From: Mucilaginibacter arboris
Lineage (GTDB): Bacteria; Bacteroidota; Bacteroidia; Sphingobacteriales; Sphingobacteriaceae
Direction of reading: 5' to 3'
DNA: 39,472 bases
Assembly (NCBI RefSeq): GCF_009754915.1
Contig: NZ_WPIK01000021.1
Span: forward strand, 1-39,472
This document shows, in pieces, positions 7,946-14,427 of the stretch (position 1 is the first letter of the stretch; the number at the start of each line of letters is the position of its first letter). Both the position numbers and the translations under genes were made by a program. The notes beneath the pieces were generated by a model. The model searched no databases. It was not told the origin of the DNA and saw nothing but the letters and a program-made list of their open reading frames with translations.

Positions 7946-8598
7946 CAGGCAGTAACCTGAAAAAGGTTATTTCTGATCGCATACAAAACCAAACCTGTCC
8001 TTGATTTGATATTTAACTTTTGAAAAAGCGATTCGCGGTAATTATCAACCGTGCGCGGACTAACAAACATCAGATCGGCAATTTCTTTATAAGTCAGTTC
8101 CGAGCAGCAATGCTTTAAGAAGTCCAGTTCTTTGCTGCTTAAATTAGGTGCAGTTTCGTGTGCAGCTACAGATCGTATTAATTTCCCCGAAACCATTTCA
8201 TTGATATATACTCCTTTTAGCATAATAATTTTGATGGCTTCCAATAAATCCCGTGGTTTTGATTCTTTCAGGATGTAACCACATGCCCCGGAACGGATCA
8301 TTTTTATAACCGCTTCATCATCTTCAAACATGCTTAAAGCAAGTACATGTATTTTCGGATAATTTGCTTTTAGCCAGCAGGTAGAAGCGTAACCATCCAT
8401 CACCGGCATATTAATATCCATCAGAATAACTTTTGGCAGGGCCTGTTTTAATAAAGCCTGTTGCATTTGCCGGCCGTTTTCTGCTTTAAAAACCACTTCC
8501 AGTTCTTCAAACTCACTCATCAGGCCAGAAACACCTTCGCGGAAAAGGGTATGGTCATCAACAATAGCGATGGGAATACGGTCAGGTTTCATATTCAT
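7945..8598 (-). CDS. LuxR/NarL-family response regulator
   Basis: This 217-residue regulator has an N-terminal receiver (about 9-125) with the acidic pair in IAIVDDH, phospho-acceptor Asp61 in VILMDINMP, the conserved Ser/Thr region LALSMFED, and Lys in GYILKES. The C-terminal LuxR helix-turn-helix (about 150-205) reads LSSKELDFLKHCCSELTYKE and then SPRTVDNYRESLFQKLNIKSR. Such proteins dimerise on phosphorylation and bind short inverted repeats upstream of targets. The ATG abuts the kinase stop (TGA then ATG), so translation is coupled. The partner is the kinase just upstream. Targets are unknown; the shared leader at 10727 and 12906 is a candidate by proximity only. Confidence 0.92.
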   Translation of the reverse strand: MNMKPDRIPIAIVDDHTLFREGVSGLMSEFEELEVVFKAENGRQMQQALLKQALPKVILMDINMPVMDGYASTCWLKANYPKIHVLALSMFEDDEAVIKMIRSGACGYILKESKPRDLLEAIKIIMLKGVYINEMVSGKLIRSVAAHETAPNLSSKELDFLKHCCSELTYKEIADLMFVSPRTVDNYRESLFQKLNIKSRTGLVLYAIRNNLFQVTA

Positions 8599-9372
8599 TC
8601 AGGGATAAGGAATACTTAACTTTATAACAGTACCAGTGCCGGGCTGGGATTGAATATGCACTTCCCCTCCCATTAATTCAGTTCTTTTACGGATGTTGTG
8701 CAAGCCCATTCCACCGTGCTTTCCCGGCGCTTCATCCATTAAAAATCCAACCCCGTTGTCTTCAACTGTCAGATGGAGGTTATTGTCCCGGCAGCCTAAT
8801 TTAATCTTTATTTGCGTAGCAAAAGCATGTTTTATCGTATTATTTAAAATTTCCTGCAGAATGCGAAAAATGAGCAGGTCTTTATCCGGGTTGCTGGCTG
8901 TAAAGTTGGTTTCTATTTGATAATCCACCTGGTACTGCCCTGCCTTTTGCAGCCATTCAATTTCATAATTTACGGCTTCGGGTAAACCGCTGCTTATCAA
9001 TTGCTCGCCCTGTAATAATTTACCTAATAAACGAAGCTCTTTAATGCAGCGGCTGTTTAGATCTAATGCCGAATTTATTTTTTGCTGTGCTTTGTCTGGG
9101 TCCTCCATCTCAATAGAATTTAACGTGAGGGAAGTTAGGCTTAACAATTGTCCAATATTATCGTGCAAGTCTGCACCGATGGTTTGCATGGTTTGTTCTT
9201 GTACTTCTAATTGGGTTTTTAGGAGCTCTTGTTGAAATTGGATTAAATCATTTTGATGTTTTCTTTTTCTATTATGATAAACAAATGCGGTATATATTAT
9301 TATGCTTATTAACAAGATAAAAAATATGCTAATTATTAGTACTAAGTTGAAAACTTCTTTTGATGTAAGCAT
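8599..9372 (-). CDS. HisKA_3-type sensor histidine kinase with one membrane helix
   Basis: This 257-residue kinase has a single N-terminal transmembrane helix (about 8-31), a short coiled stretch (QNDLIQFQQELLKTQLEVQE), and a NarX/DesK-like dimerisation domain with phospho-acceptor His70 in IGADLHDNIGQLL. The HATPase domain has DNGVGF and GMGLHNIRKRTELMGG. It has no periplasmic sensor domain, so the signal probably comes through a partner protein. ATG at 9372 is chosen, because the longer frame opens with TTG at 9393. The chosen start still overlaps the end of the upstream membrane-protein gene by 31 bp. It forms a two-component pair with the regulator that follows without a gap. Confidence 0.9.
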   Translation of the reverse strand: MLTSKEVFNLVLIISIFFILLISIIIYTAFVYHNRKRKHQNDLIQFQQELLKTQLEVQEQTMQTIGADLHDNIGQLLSLTSLTLNSIEMEDPDKAQQKINSALDLNSRCIKELRLLGKLLQGEQLISSGLPEAVNYEIEWLQKAGQYQVDYQIETNFTASNPDKDLLIFRILQEILNNTIKHAFATQIKIKLGCRDNNLHLTVEDNGVGFLMDEAPGKHGGMGLHNIRKRTELMGGEVHIQSQPGTGTVIKLSIPYP

Positions 9373-9986
9373 AATAATCCAATGCTGATACAAGAGTAAA
9401 GCACAATATTTAATGGCTTTATTATTATATCAAATAAACTCAAAGTTATGTTTGTTGTCGAATTAATAAGTGTTTGATATAATCCTGCATAAACAAATAT
9501 TCCTCCATAAAAGGTTAGAACTCCTATTGAAATCCAAAAATTTGGATATTTATATATAGGTAAATCTATACTTGTATCTAAAGTAAATAGTAAGTGCGAG
9601 TAGAGGATAAAAAGTAAAAAACCTTCAATATCAATATTCAAAGATGGAAAAGATTGAAAATTATAATAGAAAAACGAAATGATTAAACTAAGAGTTATAA
9701 AAACAGGTATAGAGTAAAGAATTGTGTTTCTTATTCTATTAAAAGTACTTGAATTTAAATAGTACATGCAAAGTAATGGATATTCTATAATACAGAACAT
9801 ATGTAAAACCCAAGAAAAGCTTTTGTTCAATTTTGTTGAAATCTCACATATTAATTCTTCTATTAACGTAGCAAACAATAAGATTGAAATATATGATATT
9901 TTTTTTTGAGTATTCTTCTTTAAAGAAAAAGCGATGATTAAGCAAGTTGAAATTAAGCAATAGTAATAAACATAATAAACATCCAT
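9342..9986 (-). CDS. Polytopic membrane protein of unknown function, linked to a two-component system
   Basis: This 214-residue protein is strongly hydrophobic, with about six or seven predicted helices (for example CLISTCLIIAFSL, ISYISILLFATLIEELI, SIPVFITLSLIISFFYY, WISIGVLTFYGGIFVYAGLY, LNIVLYSCISIGLLCL). I recognise no family. It starts directly after the stop of the upstream gene and its 3' end overlaps the kinase gene. It is therefore a likely input or partner subunit for the kinase, which lacks its own sensor domain. Base composition is visibly more AT-rich than in most neighbours, and no copy of the interspersed repeat lies inside it. Acquisition by transfer is possible. Confidence 0.72.
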   Translation of the reverse strand: MDVYYVYYYCLISTCLIIAFSLKKNTQKKISYISILLFATLIEELICEISTKLNKSFSWVLHMFCIIEYPLLCMYYLNSSTFNRIRNTILYSIPVFITLSLIISFFYYNFQSFPSLNIDIEGFLLFILYSHLLFTLDTSIDLPIYKYPNFWISIGVLTFYGGIFVYAGLYQTLINSTTNITLSLFDIIIKPLNIVLYSCISIGLLCLHQKKFST

Positions 9987-10625
9987 TTATTTAGAGTCAT
10001 TTGCCATTTTTAATAATGCGTATCTTGGATCTGTTAATTTTTTTTCCAATGATGATTCAGGAGGGTGGGCAAACTCTCCAGTTAATGACTGTGTTGTGAT
10101 TTCATCAATACCATTACTGCTGTTTTTTTTTATTGTATCCTTTTTGCGGTAATGCAAATCGTTTCCATCACAATCTACACCAACTAAAACTAAGCTTATG
10201 TGAGGGTTCTTTTTAGGTTCTCTTAGGCAAAGATAACTTCTTATCCCTTCGCATTTTGGCTGACTTAGTAATTTTAGTAGAATGTTTTTATCATATGTTA
10301 TACCATAACTAACCTTAAAAATATCAATTAGGGTAGTATCAACAAAGTCAAGGTGTTCTGCAGAAAGATTTTCTGATTTAAGATTTAAATGAGGAAATGC
10401 TTCTTCGACAAATTTAATATAATTACTAATTAAATGTACGGCTGTATCAGCATCAATAGGACGTCCATATGGTTTTTGTTTTGAATCCATATTTACACTT
10501 CTGCATTCTTCAAAAATATCTATCTCACCGTTTTCAATAGGTTCGTCTGGTTTAGTTCTATCGTATTTCATACCCCAGGTTTTCCAGGTAATACTCGTTT
10601 TTTCGGATGAAGGTTTTTTAGACAT
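9987..10625 (-). CDS. Unknown soluble protein, first gene of the four-gene signalling operon
   Basis: This 212-residue protein has no signal peptide or membrane helix. The N-terminus is charged and Lys/Ser-rich. A helical middle (about 60-130) is followed by HISLVLVGVDCDGNDLHYRK, which looks like a strand-turn-strand with acidic loops, and a polar Lys/Ser-rich end. I do not recognise a domain. Its TAA stop abuts the ATG of the membrane-protein gene, so the two are probably translationally coupled. It is AT-rich like its neighbour. A partial ATGCTTCTT (10397-10405) inside it is too short to count as a repeat copy. It is divergent from the gene at 10828. Confidence 0.7.
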   Translation of the reverse strand: MSKKPSSEKTSITWKTWGMKYDRTKPDEPIENGEIDIFEECRSVNMDSKQKPYGRPIDADTAVHLISNYIKFVEEAFPHLNLKSENLSAEHLDFVDTTLIDIFKVSYGITYDKNILLKLLSQPKCEGIRSYLCLREPKKNPHISLVLVGVDCDGNDLHYRKKDTIKKNSSNGIDEITTQSLTGEFAHPPESSLEKKLTDPRYALLKMANDSK

Positions 10626-10726
10626 GATTTGATAAATTAAGATGAAGGTTAATTTTGGAAGTTAAGATTTATATTGTAAAATTCCACAATAACTTTCTCA
10701 ATCACAACGCGTTTTAGCCTTTTTAC

Positions 10727-10827
10727 TACCGTAAAAACACCCTATTTAAAAAGGACAATCCACGCTAAGCTTTCCTGCTGCAAGGCCACAATTTTGAGAC
10801 CATCATTCACCTTAAAATCTCAAGATC
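10727..10827 (+). promoter_or_regulatory. Shared ~100-nt leader, copy X
   Basis: It begins with TACCGTAAAAACACC (10727-10741) and ends with a 6-bp hairpin, TTGAGA (10794-10799) pairing with TCTCAA (10818-10823), just before the ATG at 10828. The same 15-mer, spacing and hairpin position occur before the gene at 13009. TTTTTAC (10720-10726) and GTAAAAA (10731-10737) also form a dyad over the box, which could be an operator. Confidence 0.6.
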
Positions 10828-11796
10828 ATGAACCTCGTACGCAACCTCAATTATGCCAACCGCCTCAACCCCATCTGGCAGCAGGCCAACAACCGCGCTA
10901 ACCGTTATTTAAACAAACTGCTGGTAAAAGAAGCATTGAAAACGCTGCCTGCCATGCTGCTGTTCAAGATCAGGCGGTATCAAAAGTTTATATCGGCTAT
11001 TGTAATTGTTTTATTGGTGATGCTATTTTTAGCACATCAAAATGGTTATGCACAAGCAGATTCTACAGCCTATTACAAAAAGCTGGCTTTAGAAAATAAG
11101 CATTACCCAAAAAACAATATGCAGATAAACTTATCGTCGCTGGCTTTGCAGAACTATAATTTCAGCTACGAGCACTCTTTAAGCCGCAAAATAACTTTTA
11201 TGGCCGGCTACCGCTATATGCCTTTAAGTACCGTTGGAGATATTTCCCTGGTAAAAACAGTAGTGAACAAATATTTAAACGACCAGGACGGGCTAAAGAA
11301 CGACTTGTCAAACATCAGCACCGGCAACAAAACCTTTACCGGAGAATTCCGCTTTTACGGCGGCAAGCATCCGGGCGCACGCGGCTTTTACGCTTCTTTG
11401 TATGGCCGCTATACCAACATGCAGGTTAATTACAATTATAACTATGCCACAACTGCCCAAAAGTATGTAGTGCCCTTGCAAAGCAGTTTAAAAGGTTTTG
11501 GCGGCGGGCTGATGTTTGGATCCAAGTTCCTGATTGCTAAACGGGTTACTTTGGATTGGTATATCATCGGCGGGCATTACGGTAAGATTTCGGGGGATGG
11601 CCAAGCGGCAGTCAACCTCAGCACCATGTCATCCGCTGATAAGAACAATTTAAAATCCGACCTGGAATCCAAGTTTACCATCCAAAATAAAAACTATGTA
11701 ACCGCCACGGTAGATAACAATGGTGTAAAAACCAACACCAACGGCCCTTTTATTGGCCTCCGGGCTTTAGGTTTTAACCTGGGGATTGCTTTTTGA
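10828..11796 (+). CDS. Outer-membrane-like protein (DUF3575-type) with an odd N-terminal extension
   Basis: This 322-residue frame has two parts. Residues about 1-42 (MNLVRNLNYANRLNPIWQQA and on) are polar and basic. From Met43 there is a normal signal peptide (hydrophobic core ISAIVIVLLVMLFLA, then NGYAQA). The mature part is rich in aromatic beta-strands and glycine (MAGYRYMPLS, FYASLYGRYTNMQV, GGGLMFGSKFLI, GFNLGIAF), resembling DUF3575-type beta-barrel proteins. The ATG at 10828 is preceded by the leader shared with the gene at 13009. The internal ATG at 10954 gives a conventional exported protein. A repeat copy (10913-10936) sits in the extension just before 10954. Either the extension is a separate small peptide gene fused to a barrel gene, or 10954 is the real start. 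Confidence 0.7.
   Translation: MNLVRNLNYANRLNPIWQQANNRANRYLNKLLVKEALKTLPAMLLFKIRRYQKFISAIVIVLLVMLFLAHQNGYAQADSTAYYKKLALENKHYPKNNMQINLSSLALQNYNFSYEHSLSRKITFMAGYRYMPLSTVGDISLVKTVVNKYLNDQDGLKNDLSNISTGNKTFTGEFRFYGGKHPGARGFYASLYGRYTNMQVNYNYNYATTAQKYVVPLQSSLKGFGGGLMFGSKFLIAKRVTLDWYIIGGHYGKISGDGQAAVNLSTMSSADKNNLKSDLESKFTIQNKNYVTATVDNNGVKTNTNGPFIGLRALGFNLGIAF
10913..10936 (+). repeat. Interspersed repeat, copy 6 (inside or just before a gene)
   Basis: GGTAAAAGAAGCAT ends at 10936 and encodes Val-Lys-Glu-Ala in the extension of the 10828 frame. If translation starts at 10954 the copy is 17 bp upstream of the start codon instead. The AT block is not conserved. Confidence 0.75.
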
Positions 11797-11858
11797 CCTG
11801 TAAAAAATTCCTTGTGCTTTACCAAATACGCAAGTATGTTTTCTCTAAATATTGAATT

Positions 11859-12620
11859 ATGGAAACTTTTGATATAGATACAGTTGATGCCAAAGTTGGT
11901 TATTTAGATTATCAACTGTTTACAGGCAAGTTAGACGGATTGAACTTTAAAAGTAAAACAGTTATCAATACCATAAACCAATACTCTTTTTGTTTGGCAG
12001 AAAAAGATTTAAAGTTTAAACAAGCCTTAAAACAAGCTGATATTTTGCTGCCGGATGGGATTGGTATGGTAGCAGCAGTAAGCTGGCAAACGAATGCCTG
12101 TATCCGCAAAATTTCCGGCTCTGCCTTACATGCCCATTTATTAAACGATCTCAATCAGATCGGTGGAAGCTGTTTTTATCTCGGTTCTTGTACAGAAACC
12201 CTGCAAAAACTACAGCAACGGCTGGCTTTGGATTATCCATACGTGCAGGCAGGGTTTTATTCGCCTCCGTTTAAAGCAGCTTTTTCCAGGGAAGATAATG
12301 AAATAATGCTTACTGCAATAAACGATTTCCGGCCTGATGTTTTGTTTGTTGGCATGACTGCGCCAAAGCAGGAGATTTGGATAGCAGAAAATAAAAATGA
12401 GATCAATGTCCCACTGATATGTGCCATCGGCGCCGTGTTTGATTTTTATGCCGGAACGGTAAAACGGCCAGGCAAAGTTTGGATCAAACTTGGATTGGAA
12501 TGGCTGGGCAGATTGTTGAACGAACCCAAGCGCTTATGGAAAAGATATTTGTATTACGGGCCGGTGTTTGTGTTTTTACTGGTTAAATATAAGCTGCAAG
12601 GTTGGTTTATTTTGAATTGA
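11859..12620 (+). CDS. WecG/TagA/CpsF-family glycosyltransferase (GT26)
   Basis: This 253-residue protein matches the WecG/TagA fold family, which adds N-acetylmannosaminyl-type sugars to lipid-linked glycan intermediates at the inner face of the membrane. The family blocks are in order: LLPDGIGMVAA (the catalytic DG loop), KISGSALHAHLL, CFYLGSC, YPYVQAGFYSPPF, DVLFVGMTAPKQEIWI, CAIGAVFDFYAGTVKRPG, and the C-terminal LGLEWLGRLLNEPKRLWKRY helix that binds membrane. It stands alone without other polysaccharide genes, so its pathway is unknown. An inverted repeat pair begins 53 bp downstream. Confidence 0.9.
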   Translation: METFDIDTVDAKVGYLDYQLFTGKLDGLNFKSKTVINTINQYSFCLAEKDLKFKQALKQADILLPDGIGMVAAVSWQTNACIRKISGSALHAHLLNDLNQIGGSCFYLGSCTETLQKLQQRLALDYPYVQAGFYSPPFKAAFSREDNEIMLTAINDFRPDVLFVGMTAPKQEIWIAENKNEINVPLICAIGAVFDFYAGTVKRPGKVWIKLGLEWLGRLLNEPKRLWKRYLYYGPVFVFLLVKYKLQGWFILN

Positions 12621-12673
12621 TTTTCTCTAATTTCTTGGAACTTGTTTAAACTTATATCAGAAAAAAAATCCCG

Positions 12674-12764
12674 ATGCTTCTTTTAGCAGTATAAAATTGA
12701 TTGCCTTGCTGGCAGATACGAAAAGTAAATGGCTATGCAGATTTTTAGGTGATAAAAGAAGCAT
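12674..12764. repeat. 91-bp inverted pair of the interspersed repeat (copies 7 and 8), element B
   Basis: The left end is ATGCTTCTTTTAGC (12674-12687) followed by AGTATAAAATTGAT. The right end is the exact prototype 24-mer (12741-12764). Both ends match element A at 3305-3394, but the interiors differ. Confidence 0.88.
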
Positions 12765-12828
12765 ATCAAAATTGAAACATAATCTAAACAACTTCTTAAA
12801 GCCTAAATTTAAAGACAGTATCCAACTG

Positions 12829-12852
12829 ATGCTTCTTTTATGCACCTAAAAT
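12829..12852 (-). repeat. Interspersed repeat, copy 9
   Basis: ATGCTTCTTTTATGC then ACCTAAAAT. With copy 8 it forms a head-to-head pair spanning 12751-12842 (92 bp), so copies 7, 8 and 9 alternate in orientation at about 78-bp steps. Confidence 0.85.
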
Positions 12853-12905
12853 TGGAGTGCCTTTTTATTTCCTTCCTTTTATTTTCTGGTTTTGTTTTTT
12901 TTTAA

Positions 12906-13008
12906 TACCGTAAAAACACCTTGTAATTTAAGGTGATCCTGCGGTGAGATCTTATTCCAAGCGTAACGAGATTTGGGTTCATCAATCCACAATTTAAATC
13001 TCAAAATC
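12906..13008 (+). promoter_or_regulatory. Shared ~100-nt leader, copy Y
   Basis: TACCGTAAAAACACC (12906-12920) is identical to the box at 10727. GAGATTT (12968-12974) pairs with AAATCTC (12996-13002) just before the ATG at 13009. The box-to-ATG distance is 103 nt here and 101 nt in copy X. Sequence between the box and the hairpin is only partly conserved. Confidence 0.6.
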
Positions 13009-13221
13009 ATGGACACAAAAGAAATTTTAAACAATGCGAACAGTATCAGCCTGGAACCTGCAGCAACAGAAGGCAACCAAAGCGAACTTTGTAAAATCTG
13101 GCCAACTGCAAAACAAGCCCTGGAAATTTTACAAGGTTTAATTAAAAACCCGGCATTGAAAGTAATCATAAGTACAATTATTGCAGCCGGGGATGCGATA
13201 ATTGGAAAGGTTTGTAATTGA
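13009..13221 (+). CDS. Small peptide of unknown function (70 residues)
   Basis: The ATG at 13009 is chosen because the shared leader ends there; the frame also extends to 12973. The peptide has a polar N-terminal half, two cysteines (about residues 28 and 69) and a hydrophobic or amphipathic C-terminal part (ALKVIISTIIAAGDAIIGKV). It has no signal peptide. The look recalls small secreted or membrane-active peptides and precursor peptides, but no motif proves this. The next gene, for an exported protein, starts 38 bp downstream. Confidence 0.55.
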   Translation: MDTKEILNNANSISLEPAATEGNQSELCKIWPTAKQALEILQGLIKNPALKVIISTIIAAGDAIIGKVCN

Positions 13222-13259
13222 AGTAGATTTTTTATTAAAGCAAATTAAAACTTATCAAA

Positions 13260-13691
13260 ATGAAAAAAAGTATCATAATTTCCATTATCAGTATGGTATT
13301 GTTAATGGTAACCCTACCTCAAAGTAAAGTATTTGCTATCATTAAAGAAGCAGATTTAATTGCTGAAATGAAATATCAAGGATGGACAGTGTCGTCAAAT
13401 CGTTTTGTAGATCTAAAGGAAGGAGAGAGTTGCTCCTGGTGGTACAAGTCTTTTTTCTCTAACCATGAGTATAAGATTGTTGCATTTTCAGAAGACGATG
13501 ATGTAACTGACATAGACATAGAAGTGCAATATACTGATGGTACATCTTATCGGAAAGACGATGACAATGACGATCTCGCAGTTGTCCAATTTAATTGTTA
13601 CACAACGAAAGTATTAGGAGTTAGAATTACTAATTACGCTTCTGATTCTTATTATGCTTCAAGGTGTAAGTTTATAGTTTTTTATAGGTAA
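13260..13691 (+). CDS. Exported protein of unknown function, acidic
   Basis: This 143-residue protein has a signal peptide (MKKSIIISIISMVLLMVTLP, cleavage near VFA). The mature part has strands alternating with acidic loops: YKIVAFSEDDDVTDIDIEVQ, RKDDDNDDLAVVQF. Three cysteines (ESCSWW, FNCYTT, SRCKFI) could form a disulfide. The layout suggests a small beta-sandwich with acidic, possibly Ca-binding, loops. I recognise no family. Codon use looks more AT-rich than in the housekeeping neighbours. A near-match to the repeat (ATTAAAGAAGCAG, 13341-13353) falls in codons for Ile-Lys-Glu-Ala. A strong terminator follows. Confidence 0.65.
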   Translation: MKKSIIISIISMVLLMVTLPQSKVFAIIKEADLIAEMKYQGWTVSSNRFVDLKEGESCSWWYKSFFSNHEYKIVAFSEDDDVTDIDIEVQYTDGTSYRKDDDNDDLAVVQFNCYTTKVLGVRITNYASDSYYASRCKFIVFYR

Positions 13692-13730
13692 ATGTTTTGA
13701 TAAATTCCTTTCCTTTATTGAGGATAATTA

Positions 13731-13771
13731 GAAAAGGCAATGAAGATTATTATAATCTTCATTGCCTTTTC
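13731..13771. terminator. Bidirectional terminator between convergent genes
   Basis: A perfect palindrome with about 20-bp arms (GAAAAGGCAATGAAGATTAT at 13731-13750 and its complement to 13771) has a single central base, so a loop must open from the AT-rich centre. It can serve the 13260 gene and the minus-strand DUF4293 gene. Confidence 0.75.
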
Positions 13772-13869
13772 TATTAAGAAACATTTCTTAAATTATTATA
13801 CTGGAAAATTTAAAGGTTGATTAGCGTTAGCAGGAATATAGGTATTAGGTATGGGTACCTATATAGTAG

Positions 13870-14337
13870 CTACCTCAGTCTATCTGCAGACCGTACCAGT
13901 TTCTCATCCCTATTAATCCCACGAATAGCTAAAAAAACAAGTACAATTGCTAAAGAAGGTAAAATCATACCAATTCCGTAATTGTGTGTATTAAGTGTAA
14001 TATTACCAACAAAATCTTTAACCGTTTCTGTTAAATAAAAACTGTAACCAATAATCAGCACAATAACAATATAACAATAACTGCTTTGCTGTTTGCGGTT
14101 TTTATACAAAAAAACACCTGCTAAAGGAAGCAAGGCTGCAATAACAGTAGCAATACTTAGCCAGATAAAAGAAGAAGTTTTAGTGCGTGCACCATTAATT
14201 ATTTCGTACACACCAGTTACCATGATGCTGTCGGCGTGTCCATTCAAAATTAAATTATTAACCACCGGGAACAAAAACAGGGCGAAAAGTACCAGGCTTG
14301 CCAGCAGTAAATAAACACTTTGTATTCTTTGTATCAT
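13870..14337 (-). CDS. DUF4293-family membrane protein
   Basis: This 155-residue protein has four predicted membrane helices: SVYLLLASLVLFALFLFPVV, SFIWLSIATVIAALLPLAGV, YCYIVIVLIIGYSFYL, and IGMILPSLAIVLVFLAI. The start MIQRIQSVYLLLA and the arrangement match DUF4293, a family found in Bacteroidetes, of unknown function. A -7-like box (TATCTTTG, 14368-14361) is followed at once by repeat copy 10, so the predicted 5' untranslated leader consists largely of the repeat. Confidence 0.85.
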   Translation of the reverse strand: MIQRIQSVYLLLASLVLFALFLFPVVNNLILNGHADSIMVTGVYEIINGARTKTSSFIWLSIATVIAALLPLAGVFLYKNRKQQSSYCYIVIVLIIGYSFYLTETVKDFVGNITLNTHNYGIGMILPSLAIVLVFLAIRGINRDEKLVRSADRLR

Positions 14338-14360
14338 TTTTATTGTGCTAAAAGAAGCAT
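14337..14360 (+). repeat. Interspersed repeat, copy 10
   Basis: GCTAAAAGAAGCAT (14347-14360) is preceded by an AT block that runs into the start codon of the minus-strand DUF4293 gene. It would form the 5' leader of that gene. Confidence 0.85.
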
Positions 14361-14368
14361 CAAAGATA
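14361..14368 (-). promoter_or_regulatory. -7 box candidate for the DUF4293 gene
   Basis: TATCTTTG on the minus strand fits TAnnTTTG. No convincing -33 TTTG was found at the usual distance. Confidence 0.4.
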
Positions 14369-14417
14369 AGATAGTTTGCAAAATAATTTTCTGCAGATAA
14401 TGCTTTTCAGCTTTTCT

Positions 14418-14425
14418 TACCTTTG
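14418..14425 (+). promoter_or_regulatory. -7 box candidate for truA, very close to its start
   Basis: TACCTTTG fits TAnnTTTG and ends 2 nt before GTG 14428 (5 nt before GTG 14431). If real, the transcript has almost no leader. No clear -33 element was seen. Confidence 0.4.
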
Positions 14426-14427
14426 CT

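Larger units (their letters stand above)
12621..13008. other. 388-bp gap: three repeat copies and the shared leader Y
   Basis: The left part holds repeat copies 7, 8 and 9 in alternating orientation (12674-12852). The right part holds the shared leader (12906-13008). Short frames here are carried by the repeats and are not called. Confidence 0.75.

Noticed and set aside
10397-10405. ATGCTTCTT inside the unknown gene at 9987-10625
   Set aside because: It matches only 9 bases of the core and has no conserved AT block, so it was not counted as a copy.
12674-12852. Three evenly spaced repeat copies resembling a short CRISPR array
   Set aside because: Copies alternate in orientation, the repeat unit is only about 24 bp and spreads over the whole window, and there are no cas genes.
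14164-14174. GATAAAAGAAG inside the DUF4293 gene
   Set aside because: The match stops before CAT and the upstream AT block is absent.
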